From: [Actinobacillus] rossii
Lineage (GTDB): Bacteria; Pseudomonadota; Gammaproteobacteria; Enterobacterales; Pasteurellaceae
Reading direction: 5' to 3'
DNA length: 64,000 nt
NCBI GenBank assembly: GCA_900444965.1
Contig: UFRQ01000003.1
Coordinates: forward strand, 1,364,001 to 1,428,000
A model generated the notes under the pieces. The model was not told the DNA's origin. It did not search any database and saw only the letters and a program-made list of their open reading frames with translations. Both the position numbers and the translations under genes were made by a program. Each line of letters begins with the position of its first letter. The first letter of the stretch is position 1. This document shows positions 33,802 to 42,089 of the stretch, piece by piece.

Positions 33802-34218
33802 CTATTTTACTAATCTTTTGAAATAATCTTGAATATCATCAATTAAGTCTAATTCATCTTGTTCAGTCAATTGTAAAAATGGGCGTGCAGGAATTGTGAC
33901 ACTTAACCCACGTCCAGCTTTACCACCAAATTGATGAATAGCCGCATAGATAACATTCGTCCCGACCAGTGCACTGTCATTATTATAAAAACTCGTGATA
34001 CTACTCATTAAGTTTTCAGTATCAACAAGTGGCGTACCCTGACGGTGTTCTATCCCTTTCCATTTAGGACGACCGCCAGATTCAAAGTTTTGTAAAACAG
34101 CAGACTCCATCGTACCTGCCAACGAACGCATAAGCGGGGCGCGATTTGCTGTTTTTTCAGCAACTTTATTAAGCAATGCAACGACTTTATCGGCATTGTT
34201 GATTTCTATTTCAATCAA
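33802..34218 (-). CDS. Phage virion morphogenesis protein G (Mu gp31)
   Basis: A 138-residue protein of the Mu gpG / P2 gpS tail-completion family. RSLAGTMESAVLQNFESGGRPKWKG and IHQFGGKAGRGLSVTIPARPFL are diagnostic. It has a role in tail completion or head-tail joining. A terminator follows. Confidence 0.9.
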   Translation of the reverse strand: MIEIEINNADKVVALLNKVAEKTANRAPLMRSLAGTMESAVLQNFESGGRPKWKGIEHRQGTPLVDTENLMSSITSFYNNDSALVGTNVIYAAIHQFGGKAGRGLSVTIPARPFLQLTEQDELDLIDDIQDYFKRLVK

Positions 34219-34342
34219 GTGTATAGTCCTTATGAAAATAACGCGGTTATCAGAAAAGCGATGAATCTCCCAGATCGCAAGCGATGAGATGTAATAGACT
34301 CGGGACTGTGTGCAGGTGTGGGGAGCCCTGCCTGATGACCGC

Positions 34343-35632
34343 TTATTTATTTAATAGCTTTTCAAGTTCTTTATTTCTCATTTTTCGGAATGACAAAATA
34401 AAGAGTTCATTCTCCAACACTTTCAAAACTAGCATTTTTCCTTTTTTTATAAACATATACCGATCATGAAAGTCCTTTGCAGGCAATAAATAATCGGGCG
34501 TATTAATCATATCAGGTAAATCACTATATTCATTGGCATTAAAATCTTGCCCTTCACGACTATTAAACTGCTTAATTAATGTATCATCGGATAGCCACAC
34601 TGTAGATGTTTTAGCATTTATTTTGGTTTTACTTTCTTTTGATAAAACCCCAGCAGCAAATTTAAAGTTAAAGCTCAACTTATTGCGGATATTAACTACT
34701 TGCTCCGTAGTTAATTTGCCGTTTAATTGATTGACATCTTTAATACTTTCAATTTCTTTTTTCAACCGTTTAAAATTATGTAAAAACTCCCCACCTATCA
34801 TCTCCACTTTTGCAAATTGATGTGCCAGTTTTTCTGGGTACAAATCAAGATTTGGACGATAACTTAACCGCCCAATGTTGTAATCAAATCCCTTGTCGGT
34901 GGTGCGAATTGAGCCGTCTGGCAGTTTAAAGCCTACGGTTTTTTCTGTGTTGCCTTGCTTGTCTGCTGGGCGTTGCACTTCTACAAGATTGGCTGAGCTG
35001 TCATCGGGGGTGATTTGTTGGCGTGTTAAATCCCGATCGCTTAAGGCTATCACCGTGCAACGGCAATTAAACCCGTTTGGGGGATAAAAGGTTGCCCAAA
35101 ATGGAGCATCATAGCGGTAAATTCGCCCATGTAGTGCCATGTGCGCAGGACGAGTGCGATTATCGCCTACCGCAGAGTATTGCCAATAAGGGCGGTTATC
35201 CACGTTATCCATCAAGCGTTGATAACGTCCGGCGGAGTAAGCAGCTTGTGTATTCACTCGAAAAATGGTATTCAAGCGGCGGGGCGTGCCGAAATATTCC
35301 CCGGTTTTCGGGTCGGCGAGCTGTTTGCCGTCAATGCCGCGGCTAACTTTTTTATCATGCGCAAAGACCCAGCCTTTTCGCTCAAACTCCGCCATGATAT
35401 CCTTTTTCCATTGGGAAAAAGATATGCCATTTTTTACCGCACTTTCGAGACTGGCGTAAATATCTTTTGTCATTTCCAGGCTATCTAAACGCGCGATGGT
35501 GGTTGCTCGAGCCAGTGCGCTGTCGTAGAGCTCTTTTTTAAATACCTTGGAGGCAAGCAGTTTTTTCTGATGTAAGAAATCTACCGCCTCTTTGGGCTCA
35601 AGCCCGATTAAAAACTTAGGTGCACTAAGCAT
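34343..35632 (-). CDS. Head morphogenesis protein F (Mu gp30) with C-terminal nuclease-like domain
   Basis: 429 residues. Residues about 1-215 are the SPP1 gp7/Mu F head morphogenesis domain (FRVNTQAAYSAGRYQRL, AVGDNRTRPAHMALHGRIY, PPNGFNCRC). The C-terminal 140 residues (from about NQLNGKLTTEQVVNI) are absent from classical gpF. They resemble the barnase/EndoU/ColicinE5-RelE-like (PBECR) nucleases fused to this family, with an FHDRYMFIKKGKMLVLKV core. The added domain could be an injected toxin or a processing nuclease. It overlaps the portal gene by 8 bases. Confidence 0.78.
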   Translation of the reverse strand: MLSAPKFLIGLEPKEAVDFLHQKKLLASKVFKKELYDSALARATTIARLDSLEMTKDIYASLESAVKNGISFSQWKKDIMAEFERKGWVFAHDKKVSRGIDGKQLADPKTGEYFGTPRRLNTIFRVNTQAAYSAGRYQRLMDNVDNRPYWQYSAVGDNRTRPAHMALHGRIYRYDAPFWATFYPPNGFNCRCTVIALSDRDLTRQQITPDDSSANLVEVQRPADKQGNTEKTVGFKLPDGSIRTTDKGFDYNIGRLSYRPNLDLYPEKLAHQFAKVEMIGGEFLHNFKRLKKEIESIKDVNQLNGKLTTEQVVNIRNKLSFNFKFAAGVLSKESKTKINAKTSTVWLSDDTLIKQFNSREGQDFNANEYSDLPDMINTPDYLLPAKDFHDRYMFIKKGKMLVLKVLENELFILSFRKMRNKELEKLLNK

Positions 35633-37259
35633 GGTTTGCTCCTAATAAATCCGCAATAAAGAGTGCATTAGCAAGATAGGCTTGATGTTGCTCACTTTTT
35701 AATTGCGGATAAATCTCGGCGAGTTTATCGCTTGCCTCATCATAGCTTTCGCAAGCCATTAATGCCGCTACGGCGGTTTGTACAATAGGATCTAACTGCT
35801 TATTAAAATCCACATTCGCAAAGGCATCATTGAGTGCATTATCCAACACATCTTGAGGATCGTTGCTGTCAGAATTGGCAGTGAGTGCTGCAGACTGGCA
35901 ACCACAAGGGCAACCTTTGCCGTGATGTAGTCCAGAAAGTGCGGTGGATTTTAATGCCGTTTTATCATCGGTTTGAACGTTGTTTAAAACCGTTTTTAAA
36001 ATCGGTTCATCGTCCTGCGCTTCAGGAATGCCTAATTTTTCTAACGCCCAACTAACAGGAATAGGCAATCCACAGCCCACCAGTTTTGGCAACGCATCGG
36101 CGAATTGGGTTAAATCCGCAGGTTCTTTTGTATCAAACTCAAAGTGCGGAATGCGGCTTGGATCGATATTCGGATCATAGTTAATTTGACAATATGCCAA
36201 AATCACTTGCTGCGTTAGGCTCTGTGCAATTTGTTTTGCGTCACTCACCAATAAATCGCGTCGCACTTCATTATGCACTTGTCCTAGCGCATTGGTGGAT
36301 GTTTTGCCGTCTGCGCCACTGGTAAGTGTTTGCCCTAAAATTAGGCGTGCAATAGACTTTTCGCACCAGTCTATCATCTGCAAAAATGGATTATTTTGCC
36401 CTGCGCTGTTGGCGGCGTTGTGTAGCTCCACTTGCATACTTTCGGGCATAATGCCTGCAGCGTTATGTCCGATTTGAGCCAATGCACGCAGTAATGTGCG
36501 TTTTTCGTCTGCCGTGGCACCTGCGCCGTATTTTCCGATACGGATTGGCATACCGTATAGCTCTAAAAACTCGGCGAAATCATGCACACTATAATGTTTA
36601 AACATATAGAGCCAAGCCAATGTGCTGTATAAGCCCTCACGGGATAATTGCACTGAGCGCGATTTATGGGTATGCACCAACCAACCGTAAGGGCGCAATG
36701 GCTCGCCCATTGGATTATCTGGAGTTTTAAGTAATAGATTATCGTCTTTATCCAATCTAAACCAAGACTGTGGCACGTGCTTAAATTTAACTGGCAACAA
36801 CTTACCGTCCTTTTGCGTCCAGCCAATCTCAAGCGCGGAAACCCCGTGACCTACGGCATCCATGCAGTCAATCAACAGATTGTCGGTATAACCAATTTGA
36901 TTAAACAACGCTTCCACATCTTCAGTAATTTTCTCTTCTTGTGGCGTGGCATCTTTTGGCGCTTTAATTGCCCAATCCAGCGTTAAAATCGCACGTTTAC
37001 GCGTTGCAATATTGGCAGCAATATCGCTGTCTTGCTCTTCAATATCCATGTAAAGTTCATGTTGTGCGGTAATATCGCCATTTTCCGCATCTTCCATCAA
37101 GGATTTCAATTTGGCAGGCGTAATCTTATGGCTAGGGTGATCTGAAATAATTCGTCCTGCGTCTGTCACCTGCGCTTCTTCGGTTTGCGTAGGCTCAAAC
37201 ATCGCCTTAATTTTATTTTTGATAGTGTCGTAAAATTTCGCCATGTTTAATGTTTCCAT
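35625..37259 (-). CDS. Portal protein (Mu gp29, DUF935)
   Basis: A 544-residue DUF935 portal. DITAQHELYMDIEEQDSDIAANIATRKRAIL near the N terminus and LILGQTLTSGADGKTSTNALGQVHNEVRRDLL around residues 310-345 are diagnostic. It forms the dodecameric DNA gate at one head vertex and docks the terminase. A cysteine cluster (CPCGCQ) near residue 460 is noted. It contains an uptake sequence near 35938. Confidence 0.9.
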   Translation of the reverse strand: METLNMAKFYDTIKNKIKAMFEPTQTEEAQVTDAGRIISDHPSHKITPAKLKSLMEDAENGDITAQHELYMDIEEQDSDIAANIATRKRAILTLDWAIKAPKDATPQEEKITEDVEALFNQIGYTDNLLIDCMDAVGHGVSALEIGWTQKDGKLLPVKFKHVPQSWFRLDKDDNLLLKTPDNPMGEPLRPYGWLVHTHKSRSVQLSREGLYSTLAWLYMFKHYSVHDFAEFLELYGMPIRIGKYGAGATADEKRTLLRALAQIGHNAAGIMPESMQVELHNAANSAGQNNPFLQMIDWCEKSIARLILGQTLTSGADGKTSTNALGQVHNEVRRDLLVSDAKQIAQSLTQQVILAYCQINYDPNIDPSRIPHFEFDTKEPADLTQFADALPKLVGCGLPIPVSWALEKLGIPEAQDDEPILKTVLNNVQTDDKTALKSTALSGLHHGKGCPCGCQSAALTANSDSNDPQDVLDNALNDAFANVDFNKQLDPIVQTAVAALMACESYDEASDKLAEIYPQLKSEQHQAYLANALFIADLLGANHA

Positions 37260-38890
37260 TTGCTTTCGTAATCGTAAAAATCATCGTCATAACCGCCAGT
37301 CTCATCGTCCAATGTTTGCCACTCAATCGGTGCGGACGAACTCACCGCATTGCGCCAGAGCATTTCCAACGCATCAGGACCGTCATCATGATCCGCTTTT
37401 GGAAAATGTCTAAGCTGTGTTTCGAGAGTAGATTGTGACCGATGTAATAAAATCAGTCCGTTTGCGATGTGCGGTTGCAGGCTTTCAATACGTAACATTT
37501 TGTCGCTATTTGGTTTTGTTGCCGTAGCCGGCACCGGCTTGCCACGCGCGGCAGAGCGTTTAATCAGTTCCGTTTGTAAAAATTCTTGGAATTGCACCGT
37601 CTCCACAAACCAGCGGTGACAGTTGTATTGCGTGTGCAAGCGGATCACATCTTCAATGATTAAATCAGGTACGCGTTTTTTAATCTGCGCTTCAACCACG
37701 TATAATTTGCCAGTGGCGCGGTGATAACCGCCCACTAAAATAGCGCTTGGGTCACGACTTGCGCCCGCTTTGCCCATTGATGGGTCAAGCGCACCAAAGT
37801 AAATCAAGTCGTTCGGTAGTTCCGCCCAATACTGGATACTGTTAGCAAAAATGGCATCGTCACCTGAAATCGGATCATTTTGATACTCGGAATCAAATGC
37901 CGAATGTCCATCCGATGCGCGGATTTTCATCAGATACAAGATAGGGCGGGCAAGCCATGAGACAATTGCGCCCTTGTCCATTTCTGCTTTGTGTTGCTGA
38001 TAGAATAGGTCAGAGAGCGTGTCGTCATCACCGTCTTCGGACAGATAAATGTTTTCCCATTCGTCCCACAGCACCATATTATCAGGCATGCGCAAAATGG
38101 CTTTGAACCGCACGCGTTTCCAGCCTTTAGTGCTTAAAATACGGTTGAGCACGCTGTCATAATGCAAGATAGTGCCAACATAAATCACATCAAACTTTTC
38201 ACCTGCCGCGCCAAGTTTTAGCACGGCTTTCAAAATCCAGTCATGGAGTTTATTGCGCTGTTCAGGTGTTTACACCGATTCATCGTTTTCAATATCGTCA
38301 AGTACCACTAAATCAGGGCGATAGGCACCGTGGCGACGTCCACGCAATTTTTGACCTGCACCGACAGCTTCCACTTTCTGATTTTTACTGGTTAAAATCG
38401 CCCCGGCGCGCCATACTTTACCCGGAGTTAATTCCGGAAAATCAATCGCCAAGCGCGGGTTAGATTCGATTTCAACCTTAATTGCTTCCAGCATGCCGTA
38501 GGCTTGTTCTTTGGTATCCATCGCGATGATGATGTACTTTTTCAGATCGCACACCATATTCCACAAAGGGAATAATTGGGTACAGATAGTAGATTTTGCT
38601 TCACCACGGGGCGCGGCAATGGCTTGCCGAACGGATTTAGTTTTATCCGAAACGGATTGCGGCAACTGCTCAAACAGGTATTCGTGTAGTTGGGATTTAT
38701 GCTCGCTCCGCACATAATGCGGGAAATACGATTGCACAAAAAACTCAAAACCATCGTGGTTGAGCACTTTGTTACGTCTTTCCACAATTGCTTGCGGGCT
38801 GTCATCCCAGCCTTCGAAATTGGCTTCGATATTGCGCTGTAACTCAGCACGCAAGCGTTCCAGTTCGAACTCAAATTCTTTTAACTTCAT
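37247..38890 (-). pseudogene. Terminase large subunit (Mu gp28) with an in-frame TAA
   Basis: The full frame would encode 547 codons, close to Mu gp28. Residues 1-206 contain the ATPase: Walker A APRGEAKST at 93-101 and Walker B LVVLDDIEND at 194-203. Codon 207 is TAA (38270-38272). The same frame continues as TPEQRNKLHDWILKAV to the nuclease domain (FGALDPSMGKAG) and the end at 37247. A CAA-to-TAA change is the simplest explanation. The truncated product lacks the nuclease, so packaging should fail unless the stop is suppressed. A TTG restart at 38233 has no good ribosome site. Confidence 0.9.
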
Positions 38891-38924
38891 TATTTAAAAA
38901 CCGTCCCATGCTTCGCTTTTCATA

Positions 38925-39020
38925 TTACCCCGACACTAACGCTAAAAAATAAACCAGCCCCCAAACCTTTGCAATCATTGATAGCAAGAGCAAAGCAAGT
39001 AGTAAGTAAATCACAGCCAT
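38925..39020 (-). CDS. 31-residue single-span membrane peptide
   Basis: The ATG overlaps the stop of the gp27-like gene (TAATG) and has AAAGGAG upstream. The product, MAVIYLLLALLLLSMIAKVW plus 11 residues, is one hydrophobic helix. It sits between the two packaging genes. It could be a real small protein or a coupling device for terminase translation. It has no recognised family. Confidence 0.45.
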   Translation of the reverse strand: MAVIYLLLALLLLSMIAKVWGLVYFLALVSG

Positions 39021-39520
39021 TATTTAAACTCCTTTTGGATTTGCACTTCCAATTCATCAAGCATTTCTAAAAATTCAGGCAATAAGTGTGGTTTCTTGGT
39101 TTTAACCAGATTTGCCATCATTTCAATCACGCGTAGCGCAGTGGCAATCGCACTGGTTTCTGGCAACAGTTTTTTACTGGATGCAGTCATTTTGGCAAAA
39201 CTGTCAGCAAGAGCACTTAAGGCTTCCACTTTCTCTGCCGTGCTTAATTTTTGGTTTTCTTCAAGTTCCGTCATTAAAGTGCGGTATTTAATTAGAAAAC
39301 CGGCTAGTAACCCTTGCGCAATGTTTTCGATTCCGCCGCTTGCCATCACTTGCACATCGCGAGCCTTTTCCCAGTTGTCGCCGTCTTTTTCCGCGGCGGT
39401 TTTCCAACGTCGCGCCGTGCCGAATGAGACTCCTGCTTTTTCTGCAGCTTGTTCTAGGCTTAAACGGTCAAAGACATAATAACGGCGCACAAACGCACGT
39501 GTTTTTTCATCGTGTGCCAT
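39020..39520 (-). CDS. DUF1804 protein (Mu gp27, putative terminase small subunit)
   Basis: 166 residues. The N-terminal helix-turn-helix (SLEQAAEKAGVSFGTARRWKTAAEKDG) and the following helical region match DUF1804, the gene before the large terminase in Mu-like phages. DNA recognition for packaging is inferred. Confidence 0.82.
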   Translation of the reverse strand: MAHDEKTRAFVRRYYVFDRLSLEQAAEKAGVSFGTARRWKTAAEKDGDNWEKARDVQVMASGGIENIAQGLLAGFLIKYRTLMTELEENQKLSTAEKVEALSALADSFAKMTASSKKLLPETSAIATALRVIEMMANLVKTKKPHLLPEFLEMLDELEVQIQKEFK

Positions 39521-39775
39521 TTATCCCCCGAATTTTAAGCGGATAAACTCAATACCGATGGCAACCAGACCACCACCGACACCACCGGCTAAAATGGCTT
39601 GATTGCGTGTTTTCTGGCGCATATCATCTAAATCCATTTGCAAAGCTTTGACTTGCTGTTGCAGTAAGACAATATCTGTGTTTTGTTGATCCACTTTGTC
39701 ATTAATGCGCTCGGTCAAACTTAAAATTAAGTCCACCTTTTCATTAATTGATTTTTTCCCTGTGCGTCTTGTCAT
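39521..39775 (-). CDS. Small coiled-coil protein with C-terminal membrane segment (Mu gp26 position)
   Basis: 84 residues. A coiled-coil part (LQQQVKALQMDLDDMRQK, about 35-60) precedes a glycine-rich hydrophobic tail ILAGGVGGGLVAIGIEFI. It occupies the gp26 position and overlaps gp25-like by 4 bases (ATGA). Function is unknown. Confidence 0.65.
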   Translation of the reverse strand: MTRRTGKKSINEKVDLILSLTERINDKVDQQNTDIVLLQQQVKALQMDLDDMRQKTRNQAILAGGVGGGLVAIGIEFIRLKFGG

Positions 39776-40026
39776 TTGTCTGCCTTTTTATCGAGTTTAG
39801 TATCAATTTTCTCTAATTTATCCATAATTTGATTCAGTTGCGTTTCCAGTGAGCGCGTCACCTGACTTGCCATTTCTTTGGTTTGGTATTTTTCTTCCAC
39901 GGTTTTAATATTGTCAGAAAGCGTTTTAAAATCCGCCTCCAATCGCTTAAACCAAAGCCCGATAAAAAATGTGGCAATCCCCACTAAAAAGTTAAAAATC
40001 ATCATGCCGCTAATTTGCACTTCCAT
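39772..40026 (-). CDS. DUF2730-like membrane-anchored coiled-coil protein (Mu gp25)
   Basis: 84 residues with an N-terminal membrane span (MMIFNFLVGIATFFIGLWF) and a C-terminal coiled coil. Mu gp25 belongs to this DUF2730 group. It lies between the spanins and the packaging genes. The role is unknown. Confidence 0.7.
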   Translation of the reverse strand: MEVQISGMMIFNFLVGIATFFIGLWFKRLEADFKTLSDNIKTVEEKYQTKEMASQVTRSLETQLNQIMDKLEKIDTKLDKKADK

Positions 40027-40219
40027 TTTTCGGCTCCTTGCAAATTGTGCGATAAGTGTCGTTATGCACTTTGATTTGACGCAGCGTTTCTGTGGTATCT
40101 TGGCGACTGGCTTTTATTACGTTAAACCCCGTACAGGCGGTGTTAGTCACGTAGGTCGTTGGATTGCTGCAAGCTATCAATAAGCTCATTGCGGTTACGA
40201 GTAATAGTGCTTTCTTCAT
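40010..40219 (-). CDS. Outer-membrane spanin lipoprotein (Rz1-like)
   Basis: 69 residues with a lipoprotein signal ending in the lipobox LLIAC (C17). The mature part is about 53 residues. It starts inside the inner-membrane spanin gene in another frame, the Rz/Rz1 overlap typical of two-component spanins. The pair fuses inner and outer membranes at the last step of lysis. Confidence 0.8.
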   Translation of the reverse strand: MKKALLLVTAMSLLIACSNPTTYVTNTACTGFNVIKASRQDTTETLRQIKVHNDTYRTICKEPKNGSAN

Positions 40220-40394
40220 TTTTCTTTCTCACTTCTGCATTTTTTACTTGGGTTTCTGCAGTGTCTTTTTGTGCTTTTAACGCCGCATTGGTCTTTAGAA
40301 TCTTTTCGATTTCATTGTTTGCTTGTTTTAACTTAAAGGCGCCGTAGCAAACGACAATAAACACAACGCTCGATGCGATAAAAATCCAGCTCAT
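40143..40394 (-). CDS. Inner-membrane spanin (Rz-like, DUF2681)
   Basis: 83 residues with one N-terminal membrane span (FIASSVVFIVVCYGAFKL) and a long periplasmic coiled coil. Size and layout fit an i-spanin; Haemophilus Mu-like phages encode a DUF2681 protein here. It overlaps the o-spanin gene by 77 bases and the holin gene by 4 bases. Confidence 0.78.
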   Translation of the reverse strand: MSWIFIASSVVFIVVCYGAFKLKQANNEIEKILKTNAALKAQKDTAETQVKNAEVRKKNEESTITRNRNELIDSLQQSNDLRD

Positions 40395-40618
40395 TTCTCA
40401 CTCTCCTTAGCTGCTTTATATGCAGACACCGCGCCTTTCGTTGCCACCAAACCGCCACCGAATCCTGCTAAATACAAGAATAAATCAGGTACATAAACGC
40501 GGTCTAAGTAAACGCTATAAATCAACGTGCCTGCCAGAGTTAAAAAGGTTAAGAATTGCACGGTGGTTGTGGTAGATAAACGCCCATCCGCATTGGTTAC
40601 AAGTTCTTTTAATGCCAT
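40391..40618 (-). CDS. Holin-like membrane protein (DUF2644)
   Basis: 75 residues with two membrane segments (FLTFLTLAGTLIYSVYL and LYLAGFGGGLVATKGAVSAY) and a charged C terminus. It lies between endolysin and spanins and probably forms the membrane lesion that starts lysis. DUF2644 members occupy this position in Haemophilus prophages. Confidence 0.75.
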   Translation of the reverse strand: MALKELVTNADGRLSTTTTVQFLTFLTLAGTLIYSVYLDRVYVPDLFLYLAGFGGGLVATKGAVSAYKAAKESEK

Positions 40619-40780
40619 TTATGCCCCCAATTTCAAATATAACGCCATAGCAGGGGTTAATTTCCCTTGCTTGCAATATGACCACGCATTTTTGCTCATA
40701 AAGTGCGGTCGGTTTTGATGCACTTTTTGTTTAGGTTTGAACCAATTAAAAATACGTTTAAAAACACCTACAAATTTCAT
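40619..40780 (-). CDS. 53-residue basic protein in the lysis cassette
   Basis: Reads MKFVGVFKRIFNWFKPKQ and ends QGKLTPAMALYLKLGA. It has an amphipathic basic N terminus. The stop codon TAA lies next to the holin ATG, so it is probably translated. An uptake sequence inside it specifies part of its coding region. It could be a lysis regulator (antiholin) or a small unrelated protein. There is no family match I can name. Confidence 0.6.
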   Translation of the reverse strand: MKFVGVFKRIFNWFKPKQKVHQNRPHFMSKNAWSYCKQGKLTPAMALYLKLGA

Positions 40781-40792
40781 TAAATCCCCCCT

Positions 40793-41299
40793 TTAATCAT
40801 TATCTTTTGCGCCATAACGTAAATTTTCTGCAATACGATTCACCCAACCTTTGCCATAGGTCGAAAAACGGCTTAATTTGGTATAAAACAACAATCGTTC
40901 CGCATTAAATCGCATTAAGACATCGTTTTCACTCATGGACTTAATCGCTGCAAGAGATAACGTACCAATCACGCCATCATCCGCCACACCAACCGCGCGC
41001 TGTAACATACGGCTCGCATTCCCCATGCCATGGTTAATGCAGGCATCAAAAAATTGAAACGCAATTGCCAACGGCATTTTTTCGCATTGGTAGCGTTCCC
41101 AAAAGGCTTTACGATAAATGGCTTTCGCTTGTTCACGCGTCATATCTCGCATTGCTCCGATATAACCATTTTCTAAAGCTGTACGATGAGTAATTCCCCA
41201 GTTAGTTTCGCCACCGGGATCTCGCGGGTCATTCACATAACCGCCTTCATGCCCCATGCAACGGTCAAACACCTGATCAAAAGTTAAAATTTTTGACAT
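40793..41299 (-). CDS. Endolysin, glycoside hydrolase family 108
   Basis: 168 residues from the ATG at 41299; the longer frame runs through a hairpin and is unlikely to be translated. The N-terminal GHEGGYVNDPRDPGGETNWGIT stretch is the GH108 lysozyme signature, with the catalytic Glu at residue 18, and a peptidoglycan-binding C-terminal part begins near GVADDGVIGTLSL. It cleaves host peptidoglycan at lysis. Its ribosome site lies in the hairpin described next. Confidence 0.9.
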   Translation of the reverse strand: MSKILTFDQVFDRCMGHEGGYVNDPRDPGGETNWGITHRTALENGYIGAMRDMTREQAKAIYRKAFWERYQCEKMPLAIAFQFFDACINHGMGNASRMLQRAVGVADDGVIGTLSLAAIKSMSENDVLMRFNAERLLFYTKLSRFSTYGKGWVNRIAENLRYGAKDND

Positions 41300-41306
41300 A
41301 AAAAAA

Positions 41307-41332
41307 GCCCTTAATGATTTTTCATTAAGGGC
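41307..41332 (-). terminator. Terminator overlapping the endolysin leader
   Basis: A perfect 11-bp stem GCCCTTAATGA / TCATTAAGGGC with a 4-nt loop, followed on the minus strand by seven T residues that abut the endolysin ATG. The AAGG of the ribosome site is in the 3' arm. Transcripts reading in from Mor should terminate or have the site hidden. A transcript starting at the proposed promoter (about 41327) would lack half of the 5' arm. Confidence 0.7.
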
Positions 41333-41333
41333 A

Positions 41334-41379
41334 ATTATGAAAAAAGAAGAGAACAAGAAAGAGCCAATGGCATTCAGCA
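41334..41379 (-). promoter_or_regulatory. Proposed Mor/C-dependent late promoter before the endolysin gene
   Basis: TGCTGAATG (41379-41371) is followed after exactly 31 bases by CATAAT (41339-41334). The intervening sequence is pyrimidine-rich, as in the two sister sites. This corresponds to the Mu lys promoter. Confidence 0.65.
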
Positions 41380-41391
41380 GGACATCTCACT

Positions 41392-41814
41392 TTAAAATAA
41401 GTAACCTTGCATCACAACATTATCGGGCTGCGTCACAATCTTCCAGCCAACACGATCACAAATCTCATACTTCGGACATAAACTCAGCATTGCCTGACGA
41501 CCACTTTTTTTCTCTTTTTGTGTCAAATAGATATATTCTGCTCTGAAACGTAAATCACGCAAAGCACGTAATGCCACAACACATCGCGGGATATAAACAT
41601 GTTCGGCTTTAAAATATTGTCGTAATTTAACCGCACTTTCACGTCCTAATAATTCCACAAGCTGTGGAAAATAGACCGCGCCATCAGAAAAACGGAAAGA
41701 CACACCGCCAAAGGTTTTAATCAGTTTTTCCGTATCTAAAAAACCAACCAAATCAATCATTTCATGTACCACATCAGGCAACAATTCCGCCACACTTTCT
41801 AATTCGCTCGTCAT
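41392..41814 (-). CDS. Mor/C-family transcription activator
   Basis: 140 residues from the ATG at 41814 (MTSELESVAELLPDV), which has GGGGAT upstream; a 34-codon longer frame has no ribosome site. The C-terminal helix-turn-helix, YIPRCVVALRALRDLRFRAEY, is of Mor type. It is the only Mor/C gene in the prophage and probably activates the late promoters. Confidence 0.88.
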   Translation of the reverse strand: MTSELESVAELLPDVVHEMIDLVGFLDTEKLIKTFGGVSFRFSDGAVYFPQLVELLGRESAVKLRQYFKAEHVYIPRCVVALRALRDLRFRAEYIYLTQKEKKSGRQAMLSLCPKYEICDRVGWKIVTQPDNVVMQGYLF

Positions 41815-41912
41815 ATATCCCCCACAATAAGACCGTTTATCGCTTATTAAAACATGGACTTTTAAAAAGTCGGGATAAAACTCAGAAATTTTTTTATTTT
41901 TAGGCAAAAAAA

Positions 41913-41934
41913 GCACTCCCTATGCAGAGAGTGC
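41913..41934 (-). terminator. Terminator between the interrupted small gene and mor
   Basis: A 6-bp stem GCACTC / GAGTGC with a 10-nt loop, followed on the minus strand by seven T residues. It lies just beyond the stop codon of the 3' fragment at 41961. Confidence 0.75.
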
Positions 41935-41960
41935 ATTGAATTACTCAATAATTTTGCAAT

Positions 41961-42089
41961 TTATTTTCTACTTGCATTAATTGATTTAACAATAGTCAGA
42001 GCGGTTTCCCAAGCTTGCTGATTTTCAGTAGGATGAATTGCTCGGCAATCAATCGCCTCATTGGAATAATCACTACTTTCTACCTGATC
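41961..42089 (-). pseudogene. 3' fragment of a small gene cut by the IS481 element
   Basis: An open frame of 42 codons runs from the IS end to a TAA: DQVESSDYSNEAIDCRAIHP and a further 22 residues. It has no start codon. It pairs with the 5' fragment at 43291-43317, in the same frame. The joined product would be a small secreted protein or lipoprotein of unknown function. Confidence 0.7.

Noticed and set aside
37247..38233. Separate C-terminal terminase gene
   Set aside because: It is the same frame as the upstream half, joined by a TAA and eleven coding codons. The only start is a TTG with no ribosome site, so one broken gene is the better reading.
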